DNA of 64,000 nucleotides from Paenibacillus_E qinlingensis_A (GTDB lineage Bacteria; Bacillota; Bacilli; Paenibacillales; NBRC-103111). The stretch is from NCBI RefSeq assembly GCF_031455095.1, contig NZ_JAVDSB010000001.1:806001-870000 (forward strand), read 5' to 3'. The notes under the pieces are model-generated. The model worked only from the letters and a program-made list of their open reading frames with translations. It was not told the origin of the DNA and ran no database searches. Shown here in pieces: positions 26,071-35,047 of this stretch. The first letter of the stretch is position 1, and each line of letters opens with the position of its first letter. The position numbers and the translations under genes were made by a program.

Positions 26071-27030
26071 ATGGCTATTGCAACGCCTCAGATCGTTTTA
26101 TCTGTCAATAATCTTAAAAAAAGAATTAAAAATAAAGAAATTATTAAAGGAATTTCTTTTGATGTCTACGCAGGCGAGATTTTTGGTTTTCTTGGGCCTA
26201 ATGGTTCAGGTAAAACAACGACAATTCGCATGCTCGTGGATCTAATTCGTCCTACGGAAGGCACGATACACATTTGTGGATTCGATGTTCATAAGGAACA
26301 TGACCAAGCCATGAGAAAAGTAGGGTGTATTGTTGAAAATCCTGAACTCTATTCCTACCTGACGGGGTGGGAAAATCTTGAGCATTTTGCCCGCATGCTG
26401 CCAGATGTGGACGACAATCGAATTAAAGAAGTTGTCGACATTGTTTCGATGGATGCGCGCATTCATGATAAAGTAAGGACCTATTCCCTAGGTATGCGCC
26501 AACGTTTAGGAATCGCTCAGGCACTTCTAGGGCGACCAAGTCTATTGATTTTGGACGAGCCTACGAACGGACTTGATCCTCAGGGAATTAAAGAAATGAG
26601 GGAGTTTATACAACGTTTAGCTGCGGGTGGACTTAGCTTGTTCGTCTCCAGTCACTTACTTAGCGAGCTTCAGCAAATGTGTGATCGTGTAGCCATTATT
26701 AGTCATGGTGAAGTGATTCAAGTTGGTGCTGTGGATGAGCTGATTGCTCAAGGTGGCAGGGTGGTTTGGACAGTTTCTCCGGGAGATCAAGCCGAGCGTG
26801 TGCTTCAATCTTCGGAAATGGTGTTATCTGTCCACACCTTAGATTCAGACAGCCCTATGGGGATACCAGCTGCTGCTAAGCAGATTGCTACGCAAATGGA
26901 TCAAGTAAACATTCCTAAGTTAAGTCAACGACTTATCGAGGAAGGAATCAGCCTATATGCGGTAGAAATCAAAAATCCAACATTAGAGGATTTATTCTTA
27001 CGTTTAACTGAAGGAGAACGAATTGAGTAA
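26071..27030 (+). CDS. ABC transporter ATP-binding protein (ABC-2 / CcmA-like)
   Basis: 319 residues with one nucleotide-binding domain (about 8-235): Walker A GPNGSGKTT at 42-50, signature YSLGMRQRLGIA, Walker B LLILDEPTNGLDP, and the SHLL switch histidine. The C-terminal ~85 residues form the extension common in ATPases of ABC-2 exporters. The permease gene follows after a few bases, so the pair makes an export complex. The substrate (peptide, drug, lipid or other) is unknown. Confidence 0.93.
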   Translation: MAIATPQIVLSVNNLKKRIKNKEIIKGISFDVYAGEIFGFLGPNGSGKTTTIRMLVDLIRPTEGTIHICGFDVHKEHDQAMRKVGCIVENPELYSYLTGWENLEHFARMLPDVDDNRIKEVVDIVSMDARIHDKVRTYSLGMRQRLGIAQALLGRPSLLILDEPTNGLDPQGIKEMREFIQRLAAGGLSLFVSSHLLSELQQMCDRVAIISHGEVIQVGAVDELIAQGGRVVWTVSPGDQAERVLQSSEMVLSVHTLDSDSPMGIPAAAKQIATQMDQVNIPKLSQRLIEEGISLYAVEIKNPTLEDLFLRLTEGERIE

Positions 27031-27045
27031 AAGAGGGTGAAAGAA

Positions 27046-28038
27046 TTGACAGGACTATATGCTTTAGTTAAAAATGAAATGATTAAAATGATTAAGAAAA
27101 AGCGATTTTATGTCATTCTACTTATTCTTCTTGCTTTAATTCCCATGTTCACTTATGCTCAAATGCGAGTTGCTCAACATACACAGAAGCAATTTGGAAC
27201 ATCGGATTGGAAGGCTGATCAACGTCAGAAAGTGATAGATTGGGAAAAACGGCTTAGTTCTGCACGAACACCAGATGAGTGGAAGCAGCAGCTTCGCGTT
27301 CAAATTCAAATTGCGAATTATTATTTAGAACAAGACGTGAATCCTAGCTCCCCGAATGCGGTTACATTTACGCGTGAATTTGTCAAAAATGCCGTTGGTT
27401 TATTTATTCCGTTGATTATTATGGTCATTTCAGCAGATATCGTATCATCTGAGCATTCTACGGGGACTATTAAATTATTGTTGACAAGACCGGTCAGGCG
27501 TTGGAAAATCCTATTGAGTAAATTAATTACCGTTGTCTTCTTTACATCACTGACTGTTTTGTCGACTGGATTGATCTGTTACTTGATTTCAGGCATTGTT
27601 TTTGGCTATAACGGATGGACGATGCCGATCTTCACGGGTATTCAGCTAACAGGTGCAGATGTCGATTTTAGTCGTGTAAGAGCGGTAGATCAATGGTTCT
27701 TCCTCTTGATGGAATTCGGCTTAGTATGGTTTACAGCAATTGTCGTAGCGATTATGTCGCTTATGCTTTCTGTACTAATTCGATCAACCGCAGCAGGTAT
27801 GGGGGTCATGCTTGCCGTATTAATATCAGGAACAATTCTTTCGAACATGGTGTCCTCTTGGGAAACGGCTAAATATTTGTTTATGGTCAACTTGGATCTG
27901 ACAAAGTATTTGACAGGAGGAATCCCACCTATTCAAGGTATGGATCTAGGTTTCTCTCTTAGTGTATTAAGTGTTTGGACCGTACTGGCGTTAATCGTTT
28001 CATTTACGGTATTTTCACGCAAAGATATTTTAAATTAG
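27046..28038 (+). CDS. ABC-2 family transporter permease
   Basis: About 330 residues with six predicted membrane helices. The first is near residues 15-40; a large extracytoplasmic loop (about 45-115, rich in Gln, Arg and Lys) follows, then five helices in the C-terminal half. Motifs such as SSEHSTGTIKLLLTRPV are typical of ABC-2 permeases. I prefer the TTG at 27046 as start, with AAGAGG 9 bases upstream; a GTG at 27037 abuts the same site. It is the partner of the preceding ATPase. Confidence 0.88.
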   Translation: MTGLYALVKNEMIKMIKKKRFYVILLILLALIPMFTYAQMRVAQHTQKQFGTSDWKADQRQKVIDWEKRLSSARTPDEWKQQLRVQIQIANYYLEQDVNPSSPNAVTFTREFVKNAVGLFIPLIIMVISADIVSSEHSTGTIKLLLTRPVRRWKILLSKLITVVFFTSLTVLSTGLICYLISGIVFGYNGWTMPIFTGIQLTGADVDFSRVRAVDQWFFLLMEFGLVWFTAIVVAIMSLMLSVLIRSTAAGMGVMLAVLISGTILSNMVSSWETAKYLFMVNLDLTKYLTGGIPPIQGMDLGFSLSVLSVWTVLALIVSFTVFSRKDILN

Positions 28039-28065
28039 AGTAAAAAGAGATAAAGGAGGGCTCCA

Positions 28066-30039
28066 ATGGCTGAGCAGCTAGAATTTGCGAAAGGGAAAGC
28101 CCCGACACCCGTCACGGATTACGAAGCAGATGATATTCAAGTCCTGGAAGGGCTTGTTGCTGTTCGTAAAAGACCAGGGATGTATATTGGGAGTACCAGT
28201 TCCTCAGGTCTTCATCATTTGATCTGGGAAATCGTAGATAATGCAGTCGATGAGCATCTGGCAAAGCATTGTTCCAAAATTAATGTCACGATACATAAAG
28301 ATCAATCTATTACGGTACAAGATAATGGCCGCGGTATTCCTACAGGCATGCATAAAACAGGTGTTCCTACGCCTCAAGTTGTTTATACAATTCTGCATGC
28401 AGGCGGTAAGTTTGGTGGCTCAGGTTACAAAAAGTCTGGGGGCTTACATGGTGTAGGCGCTTCCGTTACGAATGCACTTTCCGAGTGGTTGGAAGTTGAA
28501 ATCAACCGTGAAGGTAAAGTACATCGGATGCGCTTTGAATATTGGGTCGATGATAAAGGGATCGAACATGTTGGTGAGCCGGTTACAGGACTAGAAGTTA
28601 TCGGCAATACCAACCGTACAGGAACCAAAGTAACGTTCAAACCAGATAAACGTGTGTTCCAAGGCGGCACGACGATTAATTATGATACGCTTGCTGAACG
28701 TTTACAGGAGATTGCGTTCCTTAACTCCGGGCTGCAAGTAAACCTGAAGGATGATCGCACCGATAAAGTGGATCAGTTCCAGTATGAAGGCGGCGCAAGT
28801 CAATTCGTAGCTTTCTTGAACGAAGAGAAGACCGTGCTTCACCCTGTGATTCATTTTGCCTCAGAGAAGGACGAGATTGAAGTTGAAGTTGCACTTCAAT
28901 ACAACGATGGCTACACAGAGACCATTGCTTCCTTCGTGAACTCTATTCCTACCCGCGGTGGTGGAACCCATGAAACGGGTTTTAAGACTGCCTATACGAG
29001 GGTGATGAATGAATATGCCCGTAAAGGGGGCATTCTCAAGGAAAAGGATAAAAACCTCGATGGTACGGATCTCAGAGAAGGTATGATGTCTGTTATCAAT
29101 ATCAAAATGGGTGATGTTGAGTTCGTAGGGCAAACCAAAGACCAACTTGGAAGTGCAATTGCACGTAGTGCAGTGGACGCCGTAGTTTCCGATAAAATGA
29201 CGGTTTTCCTGGAAGAGAATCCACAAATCGCACAAATGATGCTGAAGAAAGCTGTACAGGCCTCACGAGCGAGAGAAGCAGCGCGTAAAGCACGTGAAGA
29301 GATTCGCAGCGGCAAGAAAGGAAAGAGCGAAAGCTCGAACCTGAATGGGAAGCTTACACCTGCACAGTCGAAGGATTTGCAACGAAATGAGCTGTTCATC
29401 GTGGAAGGTGATTCCGCAGGTGGGTCAGCGAAGCAAGGGCGAGATTCGAAGCATCAAGCGATTTTACCGCTTAAAGGGAAGCCAATGAACCCTGAGAAGG
29501 CGAAGTTGCTGGATATTTTGAAAAATGAAGAGTATAAAGCTATTATTGCTGCGATTGGCGCTGGCGTAGGGTCGGAGTTCGAAGCGGAAGAGACGAATTA
29601 CGGTAAAATCATTCTGATGACCGATGCCGATACCGATGGCGCACACATTCAAGTACTGCTGCTAACCTTCTTCTACCGGTACATGAAGCCGTTGATTGAT
29701 GCAGGTAAAGTGTATATTGCGCAGCCACCTCTGTATAAAGTGACGAGAAAAGGTAAAAATGGTGGTCATAAATACGCTTGGACAGATGATCAGCTGCAAA
29801 AGGTGGTCAAAGAGCTCGGTAAAAATACAGAGCTTCAGCGTTATAAAGGACTAGGCGAGATGAATCCAGATCAGCTGTGGGAAACGACAATGAATCCGGA
29901 AAGCCGGACGCTGCTTCAAGTACAGATTGAAGATGCGGCCAAAGCAGAACGACGTGTGACAACATTGATGGGTGATAAAGTAGATCCACGTAAGAGATGG
30001 ATTATCGAAAACGTTGATTTTACTGAATATGTTGAGTAG
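28066..30039 (+). CDS. parE: DNA topoisomerase IV subunit B
   Basis: The ATPase subunit of topoisomerase IV, which separates linked daughter chromosomes. 657 residues: a GHKL ATPase domain with IVDNAVDEHL, DNGRGIP and GLHGVGASVTNALS; a transducer region; and a TOPRIM domain with FIVEGDSAGGSAKQGRD and the metal motif MTDADTDGAHI, ending PRKRWIIENVDFTEYVE. The immediately following parC and the length near B. subtilis ParE separate it from gyrB, which normally precedes gyrA near the origin. AAAGGAGGG lies before the ATG. Confidence 0.96.
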   Translation: MAEQLEFAKGKAPTPVTDYEADDIQVLEGLVAVRKRPGMYIGSTSSSGLHHLIWEIVDNAVDEHLAKHCSKINVTIHKDQSITVQDNGRGIPTGMHKTGVPTPQVVYTILHAGGKFGGSGYKKSGGLHGVGASVTNALSEWLEVEINREGKVHRMRFEYWVDDKGIEHVGEPVTGLEVIGNTNRTGTKVTFKPDKRVFQGGTTINYDTLAERLQEIAFLNSGLQVNLKDDRTDKVDQFQYEGGASQFVAFLNEEKTVLHPVIHFASEKDEIEVEVALQYNDGYTETIASFVNSIPTRGGGTHETGFKTAYTRVMNEYARKGGILKEKDKNLDGTDLREGMMSVINIKMGDVEFVGQTKDQLGSAIARSAVDAVVSDKMTVFLEENPQIAQMMLKKAVQASRAREAARKAREEIRSGKKGKSESSNLNGKLTPAQSKDLQRNELFIVEGDSAGGSAKQGRDSKHQAILPLKGKPMNPEKAKLLDILKNEEYKAIIAAIGAGVGSEFEAEETNYGKIILMTDADTDGAHIQVLLLTFFYRYMKPLIDAGKVYIAQPPLYKVTRKGKNGGHKYAWTDDQLQKVVKELGKNTELQRYKGLGEMNPDQLWETTMNPESRTLLQVQIEDAAKAERRVTTLMGDKVDPRKRWIIENVDFTEYVE

Positions 30040-30063
30040 ACCAAAAAGAGTGGTGACGAGAAA

Positions 30064-32505
30064 GTGAGCATTTTAGAAGAGTTTTTACCAGCCTTTCTAG
30101 AGGAGATCGTTGGCGATCGATTCGGTCGATATTCCAAATATATTATTCAGGATCGAGCAATTCCTGACGTTAGAGACGGCTTGAAGCCTGTTCAACGCCG
30201 GGTCTTGTACGCCATGTACGACTCAGGTAACACGCCGGATAAACCTTATCGGAAATCAGCGAAAACCGTTGGGGATGTCATGGGTAATTATCATCCGCAT
30301 GGGGATTCGTCGATTTATGATGGTATGGTTCGTATGGCGCAGCCATGGAAAATGGGGCATACCCTCGTGGATGGTCACGGGAACTGGGGTTCCTTAGACG
30401 ATGATCCACCAGCAGCTATGCGTTATACAGAAGCACGTTTATCAGAAATCGCGATGGAGCTTCTTCGCGATATTGAGAAGCGTACGGTGATGTTCAAGGA
30501 TAACTTTGATAATTCAACCAAAGAACCGGTTGTATTGCCTGCACGTTATCCCAATTTGCTTGTAAATGGTGTAAGTGGGATCTCAGCAGGTTTTGCGACG
30601 GAAATTCCGCCTCACAATTTGCGTGAAATCATCGACGCTTGTACGGCTATGATCGATAAACCTGACATTACGCTTGACGAGTTAATGTCTATTGTCAAAG
30701 GCCCGGATTTCCCTACTTCGGGGATTATTATGGGTGAAGAAGGCATTCGTGAAGCCTATCGGACGGGTAAGGGACGTATTTATATCCGCTCCAAAACCGC
30801 GATCGAAGAAATGCGCGGCGGCAGACAGCAAATTGTCATTACTGAAATTCCTTATCAAGTGGTGAAATCTCGGTTGGTCACGGCGATGGAGAATATCCGC
30901 CTGGAGAAGAAAATCGAAGGCATCGCTGAAGTTCGAGATGAAAGCGGCCGTAATGGGCTTCGTATCGTGATCGAGCTCAAGAAGGAAGCGGATGCACAAG
31001 GAATTTTGGCTTATCTGTTGAAGAAAACGGATCTGCAAGTGACGTATAACTTCAACATGGTTGCCATTGTCAATAAAGCGCCGCGTCAACTAGGTATCCG
31101 TGAGATTCTGGAGGCTTATATTGAGCATCAGAAGGAAGTAGTTACGTTCCGTTCGCAATACGAATTGGAAAAGGCAGAAGATCGGGCACATGTCCTCGAA
31201 GGGCTTGTCAAAGCATTAAACATTTTGGATGAGGTCATTGCCACGATTAAAGCATCGAAAAATAGGCAGGATGCCCAAAATAATCTCGTAGAGAAGTTTC
31301 ATTTTTCAGAACGACAAGCTGATGCCATCCTCGTCCTGCAATTATACCGTTTAACGAATTTGGAAATAACGACGCTGGAGAAGGAATTGAAGGATGTTGA
31401 GAAAACGATTGCGTACTTGCGCGGGATTCTCGGCAGCTTGAAGAAGCTTCTCGGTGTTATTAAAGACGAGATGGGGGAGATCCGCAAAAAATATGGGATC
31501 GATCGCCGCTCGGAGATTCAAGGGGAAGTCGAAGAACTGAAAGTAAATCTTGAAGTTCTTGTAACGGCTGAAGATGTGCTTGTCACCTTGTCCAATGAGG
31601 GCTACTTGAAGCGTACAAGCAAGCTATCCTTCACACGTTCAGGTGGGGAGCTTGAGAATACAGGCATGAAGGAAGGCGACTACCTTCGTTTCTTGCTAGA
31701 TGTGAATACGATCGAGAGCTTGCTGATCTTCACGAAGAAGGGGCAATACTACTTATTGCCTGTCCATCAAGTTCCGGAGTACAAGTGGAAAGAAAACGGA
31801 ACTGCGATTGTCAATGTCATCCCCATTGCGAAGGAAGATCGCATCGTGAATGTGATTCCTGTCAAAGGCTTTGACGATCCGACGAAGTCACTCGTATTCG
31901 TCACACGCAAAGGACAAGTGAAGCGCACAGAGCTCAAAGAGTACATGACGAATCGCTCAAACGCGATTGTCGCGTGTAAGCTTGGGGAACAAGATGAAGT
32001 GCTGCAAGTCCATTTAAGTGACAATACGAAGGAAATTCTTCTCGTCACGAAGCAGGGCATGAGCATCCGTTTCCGTGAGGAAGAAGTGAACCCGATGGGC
32101 CGTGCGGCCGCGGGTGTGCGCGGCATCCAGCTGAAGGAAGACGATGAAGTCGTGTCTGCTGAGTGGATTTACGGGGATGAAGGGGAAGTACTGGTCATCT
32201 CGGACCTCGGGTATGCGAAGCGATCTCTCGTTGTCGATTATCCAATTCAAGGACGCGGCGGAAAGGGGATCATTACCTTCGAATTCAAAGAAGGCAAACG
32301 TGTAAGACCTAATGGTTCTGCCTTAATCCGAACGTTTATTGTGAAAATGGATTACTTGATTACAGCTGTGATGAGCAATGGTGAAAAGCTGCGCTTCTCA
32401 ACGGAAACAGCTCCGCTAGAAGATCGTAAAGCGCAAGGCAAATCATTTATTCCAGTCACGAAAACAGAATCCATTATAGAGATTTTGCGTTTTCCTCAAT
32501 CGTAA
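30064..32505 (+). CDS. parC: DNA topoisomerase IV subunit A
   Basis: The DNA-cutting subunit of topoisomerase IV, 813 residues. Visible are VRDGLKPVQRRVLYAM, the quinolone-resistance region NYHPHGDSSIYDGM with serine present, and catalytic Y121 in AAMRYTEARLSE. A long coiled-coil tower leads to a C-terminal beta-pinwheel with repeats such as FVTRKGQVKRTELKEY and LVTKQGMSIRF. The start is a GTG 24 bases after the parE stop, so the two are co-transcribed. The 3' end overlaps the convergent 55-codon gene by 10 bases. Confidence 0.96.
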   Translation: MSILEEFLPAFLEEIVGDRFGRYSKYIIQDRAIPDVRDGLKPVQRRVLYAMYDSGNTPDKPYRKSAKTVGDVMGNYHPHGDSSIYDGMVRMAQPWKMGHTLVDGHGNWGSLDDDPPAAMRYTEARLSEIAMELLRDIEKRTVMFKDNFDNSTKEPVVLPARYPNLLVNGVSGISAGFATEIPPHNLREIIDACTAMIDKPDITLDELMSIVKGPDFPTSGIIMGEEGIREAYRTGKGRIYIRSKTAIEEMRGGRQQIVITEIPYQVVKSRLVTAMENIRLEKKIEGIAEVRDESGRNGLRIVIELKKEADAQGILAYLLKKTDLQVTYNFNMVAIVNKAPRQLGIREILEAYIEHQKEVVTFRSQYELEKAEDRAHVLEGLVKALNILDEVIATIKASKNRQDAQNNLVEKFHFSERQADAILVLQLYRLTNLEITTLEKELKDVEKTIAYLRGILGSLKKLLGVIKDEMGEIRKKYGIDRRSEIQGEVEELKVNLEVLVTAEDVLVTLSNEGYLKRTSKLSFTRSGGELENTGMKEGDYLRFLLDVNTIESLLIFTKKGQYYLLPVHQVPEYKWKENGTAIVNVIPIAKEDRIVNVIPVKGFDDPTKSLVFVTRKGQVKRTELKEYMTNRSNAIVACKLGEQDEVLQVHLSDNTKEILLVTKQGMSIRFREEEVNPMGRAAAGVRGIQLKEDDEVVSAEWIYGDEGEVLVISDLGYAKRSLVVDYPIQGRGGKGIITFEFKEGKRVRPNGSALIRTFIVKMDYLITAVMSNGEKLRFSTETAPLEDRKAQGKSFIPVTKTESIIEILRFPQS

Positions 32506-32663
32506 CTAATTGTTGGGGGATCCAATCTTTCAATCAGTGTAAAAGCTAACTCTAATAGGACCCACAGGGGCATCGGTTCGTCTAATCGATTCAGCCACTG
32601 TGGGTCTTTCAGCATGCCCGCTTCCAGTGCTTTCTTGCCTAGCTCTACTTTCCAATCTTCCAA
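32496..32663 (-). CDS. 55-residue acidic protein of unknown function
   Basis: It encodes MEDWKVELGKKALEAGML and then a segment with WLNRLDEPMPLWVLLEL and IERLDPPT, a compact acidic amphipathic protein. The start is a TTG at 32663 with a perfect AAGGAG (32672-32677) 8 bases upstream; codons further upstream in the same frame are low-complexity and lack a ribosome site. The last 10 bases overlap parC on the opposite strand. The ribosome site and protein-like composition support a real gene. I do not recognise the family. Confidence 0.65.
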   Translation of the reverse strand: MEDWKVELGKKALEAGMLKDPQWLNRLDEPMPLWVLLELAFTLIERLDPPTISYD

Positions 32664-32910
32664 CTCAATCACTCCTTGAAAGTTAGTAAACAGCCTTGCA
32701 CGGCAAGTTTCTCCGAAAAAAAAGAAATCGCTGTTGTCTACAAGGGTGCAGGGTACCTTCGAACAGTATATGTGACTACTGGGCAACTTGTTAAAAGAAG
32801 TCGATTGGCTTGTCCGATTATCCAAGAGTAGACAAGCTTTGCGGAGGCTCGACATCAGGTATCAGCAAACCTCAGCATGTCCACTTCAATTGCAATTTTT
32901 GTAAGAAAAT

Positions 32911-32925
32911 ATTAATGGCATTAAT
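32911..32925. promoter_or_regulatory. palindrome, probable MarR operator
   Basis: ATTAATG-G-CATTAAT is a perfect 7-1-7 inverted repeat directly upstream of the -35 element of the marR promoter. MarR dimers bind such AT-rich palindromes and often repress their own gene. Confidence 0.5.
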
Positions 32926-32926
32926 C

Positions 32927-32955
32927 TTTAAACTAGCGAAAAGGCGTGCTATACT
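32927..32955 (+). promoter_or_regulatory. promoter of the marR-family gene
   Basis: TTTAAA (32927-32932) and TATACT (32950-32955) are 17 bases apart and lie about 32 bases before the start codon. Confidence 0.55.
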
Positions 32956-32987
32956 TGCAATAAATAGGTGAAAATGGAAGCGAGTTG

Positions 32988-33398
32988 ATGAGGATGTATT
33001 CCGATGAATTCGGAAAGCTATGGCTAAAATTATCGAAGGAATTGAAAAATCAGATGGAGGTAGGCTTAGCCCCTACGATTACGGAAGGACAGCTGAATGT
33101 GTTAGAACTGCTCCTAGTCCATGAACGTATGAAGCCTTCGGATTTGATTGAATATTTATCCACGACACCTGCGGCCGTCACAACCTTACTCGATCGGATG
33201 GAAAAAGCGGAGTTAATTACACGTATAAGAGATGAGAAAGACCGTCGTATCGTCTGGATTCACGTAACAGGCAAAGGAAAAGCGGAATGCGAGAGAGGTC
33301 GTGGAATCCGTGAAGAACTGTTGGATTCGTACCTGAATCGCGTTTCCGCTCATAATCAGAAATTGCTTATTTATTTGTTGGGCAAAGTTGCCAACTAA
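32988..33398 (+). CDS. MarR-family transcriptional regulator
   Basis: 136 residues with a winged helix in the middle: LNVLELLLVHERMKPSDLIEYLSTTPAAVTTLLDRME, then the wing DEKDRRIVWIHVTGKG. The quoted stretches are MarR signatures. The start is uncertain by a few codons; ATG 32988 has GGAAG 7 bases upstream, and an ATG lies two codons later. No neighbour is an obvious target, so autoregulation through the palindrome at 32911-32925 is the best-supported guess. Confidence 0.9.
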   Translation: MRMYSDEFGKLWLKLSKELKNQMEVGLAPTITEGQLNVLELLLVHERMKPSDLIEYLSTTPAAVTTLLDRMEKAELITRIRDEKDRRIVWIHVTGKGKAECERGRGIREELLDSYLNRVSAHNQKLLIYLLGKVAN

Positions 33399-33413
33399 AT
33401 GGCATTCATCCCC

Positions 33414-34124
33414 TCATAACTCGGGGATGGTGAACTCGTTCCAAGGCCGCTGCACGGGAGGCAGCGACCGGAAATGCATGCTCTCTTTGAGCACAGGATG
33501 CTCAAAGGTAAGTGCTGTGGCCCACAGCGCGAGCTGTTGGCCCGGTTTGTTCACAGCGCTGCCATAGCGCTGGTCCCCGTACAACGTGCAGCCAATGGCA
33601 GCCAGCTGCACGCGGATCTGATGCGGCCGCCCGGTGTGCAGCTTGATCTGGATCAAGCTGAGCCCGTCTTGGCTGCCGAGCAGCTTATAATCCAGCACCG
33701 CCTCCTTGGCGTCCTGCTGGCCTGCCTTGACCACGCTGACGGTATTCGTCCGCGTATCCTTCCACAGCCAGTGGCGCAGCGTAGCGGCCGGCTGGGAGGG
33801 TTTACCGTGCACGACAGCGACGTACGTCTTGTCGAGCTGCCTCGTTCTTACCGCGTCCGAAAGTCGGGACGCGGCTTTTGACGTTTTGGCGAAGACCATC
33901 ACGCCGCCAACGGGACGATCCAAGCGATGTACAAGCCCGAGATACACATTGCCGGGCTTGTTGTACCGCTCCTTGATGTCCGCCTTCAAGGCGTTCAACA
34001 AGTCGAGATCACGAGACTCGTCTTCCTGCGTAGGCATGTTGACGGGCTTCTCAACCACAAGAATGTGGTTGTCTTCAAAAATAATCGGGATCTGCGATGC
34101 ACCGTTATCCTCTTTGAAAGCCAC
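33414..34124 (-). CDS. RluA-family RNA pseudouridine synthase
   Basis: 236 residues of the RluA/RluC/RluD class, converting uridine to pseudouridine in rRNA or tRNA. The catalytic motif HRLDRPVGGVMVFAKTS has the essential aspartate; LHTGRPHQIRVQLAAIG is the other conserved block. There is no S4 domain, as in the short RluA form. The start is GTG 34124; its GGAGGCG ribosome site lies within the stop region of the methyltransferase gene, 3 bases away, so the two are translationally linked. The DNA is noticeably GC-rich around 33.45-33.9 kb. Confidence 0.92.
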   Translation of the reverse strand: MAFKEDNGASQIPIIFEDNHILVVEKPVNMPTQEDESRDLDLLNALKADIKERYNKPGNVYLGLVHRLDRPVGGVMVFAKTSKAASRLSDAVRTRQLDKTYVAVVHGKPSQPAATLRHWLWKDTRTNTVSVVKAGQQDAKEAVLDYKLLGSQDGLSLIQIKLHTGRPHQIRVQLAAIGCTLYGDQRYGSAVNKPGQQLALWATALTFEHPVLKESMHFRSLPPVQRPWNEFTIPEL

Positions 34125-34127
34125 TGC

Positions 34128-35006
34128 CTACGCCTCCCAGCGTCCCAGAATACCGCAAGGGAGCATCAGGCCGGAATGCGTAATTGGAAGCCCGATTTCT
34201 CCGCTAGAGATCGTTCCGCCATGCTTTTCTTTCATCGCCATGGTCAAAATGTTCTGAAGCACAGTAGCCGAGATACCTGTTGTATAGGAGTTAATCAACA
34301 AGAACAACGGGTTGTCCGTCAAAATGGATTGGCAAGTCTGAATGAACGGGAAGAGGTCATCTTCCAATTTCCAGGTTTCACCGTTAGGTCCACGTCCATA
34401 AGAAGGTGGATCCATAATGATCGCATCATACTTGCTGCCGCGGCGCTGTTCTCTTTGAACGAATTTGAACACATCATCCGTAATGAATCGAACAGGTCTG
34501 GAACCCATACCGCTTAGGTGCAAATTCTCTTTTGCCCATTGAACAACGCCTTTCGAAGCATCGACATGGCATACTTCAGCGCCTGCATGCGCGCAAGCAA
34601 GTGTTGCGCCGCCCGTGTAAGCGAAAAGGTTGAGCACTTTAATGGGGCGTCCAGCGCCTTTAATCTTGTCCATCATCCATTTCCAATTGACCGCTTGCTC
34701 AGGGAACAGACCCGTATGCTTAAAGCTAGTAGGCTTTATATAAAAGGTCAGCTTCTGATCGTAAGTGATCGTCCAGCGTTCAGGTAGCTCTGCGTGCTGC
34801 TGCCATTGGCCGCCGCCACTGGAGCTGCGGTGATAGTGAGCATCAGCTTGACGCCAAGCGGGTGTTTCTTTTTGTAGAGGCCAAATAATTTGCGGGTCGG
34901 GTCTGCGAAGTACAATCGTTCCCCAGCGTTCTAGCTTTTCGCCGCCGCCAGTATCGAGTAGTTCATAATCAACCCAATCTTTTGCATAAAACATGCTGTA
35001 ATCCAT
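34128..35006 (-). CDS. class I SAM-dependent methyltransferase, probably rRNA-modifying
   Basis: 292 residues. A small N-terminal beta region leads to a Rossmann-type methyltransferase domain with SAM motif LNLFAYTGGATLACAHAG, acidic loop VDASKGVVQWAKEN and catalytic DPPSYGRGPNGE. The DPPSY motif is that of RlmI/RlmK-like 23S rRNA m5C/m2G enzymes; this protein lacks a PUA domain. It is followed by the pseudouridine synthase with 3 bases between, an RNA-modification pair. The exact target nucleotide is unknown. Confidence 0.9.
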   Translation of the reverse strand: MDYSMFYAKDWVDYELLDTGGGEKLERWGTIVLRRPDPQIIWPLQKETPAWRQADAHYHRSSSGGGQWQQHAELPERWTITYDQKLTFYIKPTSFKHTGLFPEQAVNWKWMMDKIKGAGRPIKVLNLFAYTGGATLACAHAGAEVCHVDASKGVVQWAKENLHLSGMGSRPVRFITDDVFKFVQREQRRGSKYDAIIMDPPSYGRGPNGETWKLEDDLFPFIQTCQSILTDNPLFLLINSYTTGISATVLQNILTMAMKEKHGGTISSGEIGLPITHSGLMLPCGILGRWEA

Positions 35007-35047
35007 CCTTCAACTGTTTACTAGACTAAACATCCATTGTACACCAT

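Larger units (their letters stand above)
32664..32987. other. non-coding interval upstream of the small gene and of marR
   Basis: About 320 bases without a convincing gene. The right part carries the MarR promoter and a palindrome (32911-32955). The left part contains short inverted repeats, for example a TTGTCTAC/GTAGACAA pair on the minus strand more than 60 bases apart, and GTTCGAAGGTACC-like sequence. None forms a clear leader, riboswitch or terminator. Confidence 0.5.

Noticed and set aside
32740..32765. T-box-like GGGTGCAGGGTACC sequence upstream of the MarR gene.
   Set aside because: It lacks the T-box core AGGGTGGNACCGCG, the specifier loop and a downstream amino-acid gene.
33407..33429. 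Hairpin CATCCCC/GGGGATG between the MarR gene and the pseudouridine synthase gene as a terminator.
   Set aside because: Only a 7-bp stem with a 9-base loop, no T-run on either side, and it lies partly in coding sequence.
33474..34517. Long plus-strand frames antisense to the pseudouridine synthase and methyltransferase genes.
   Set aside because: They are shadows of GC-rich coding DNA; the minus-strand proteins carry full family motifs.
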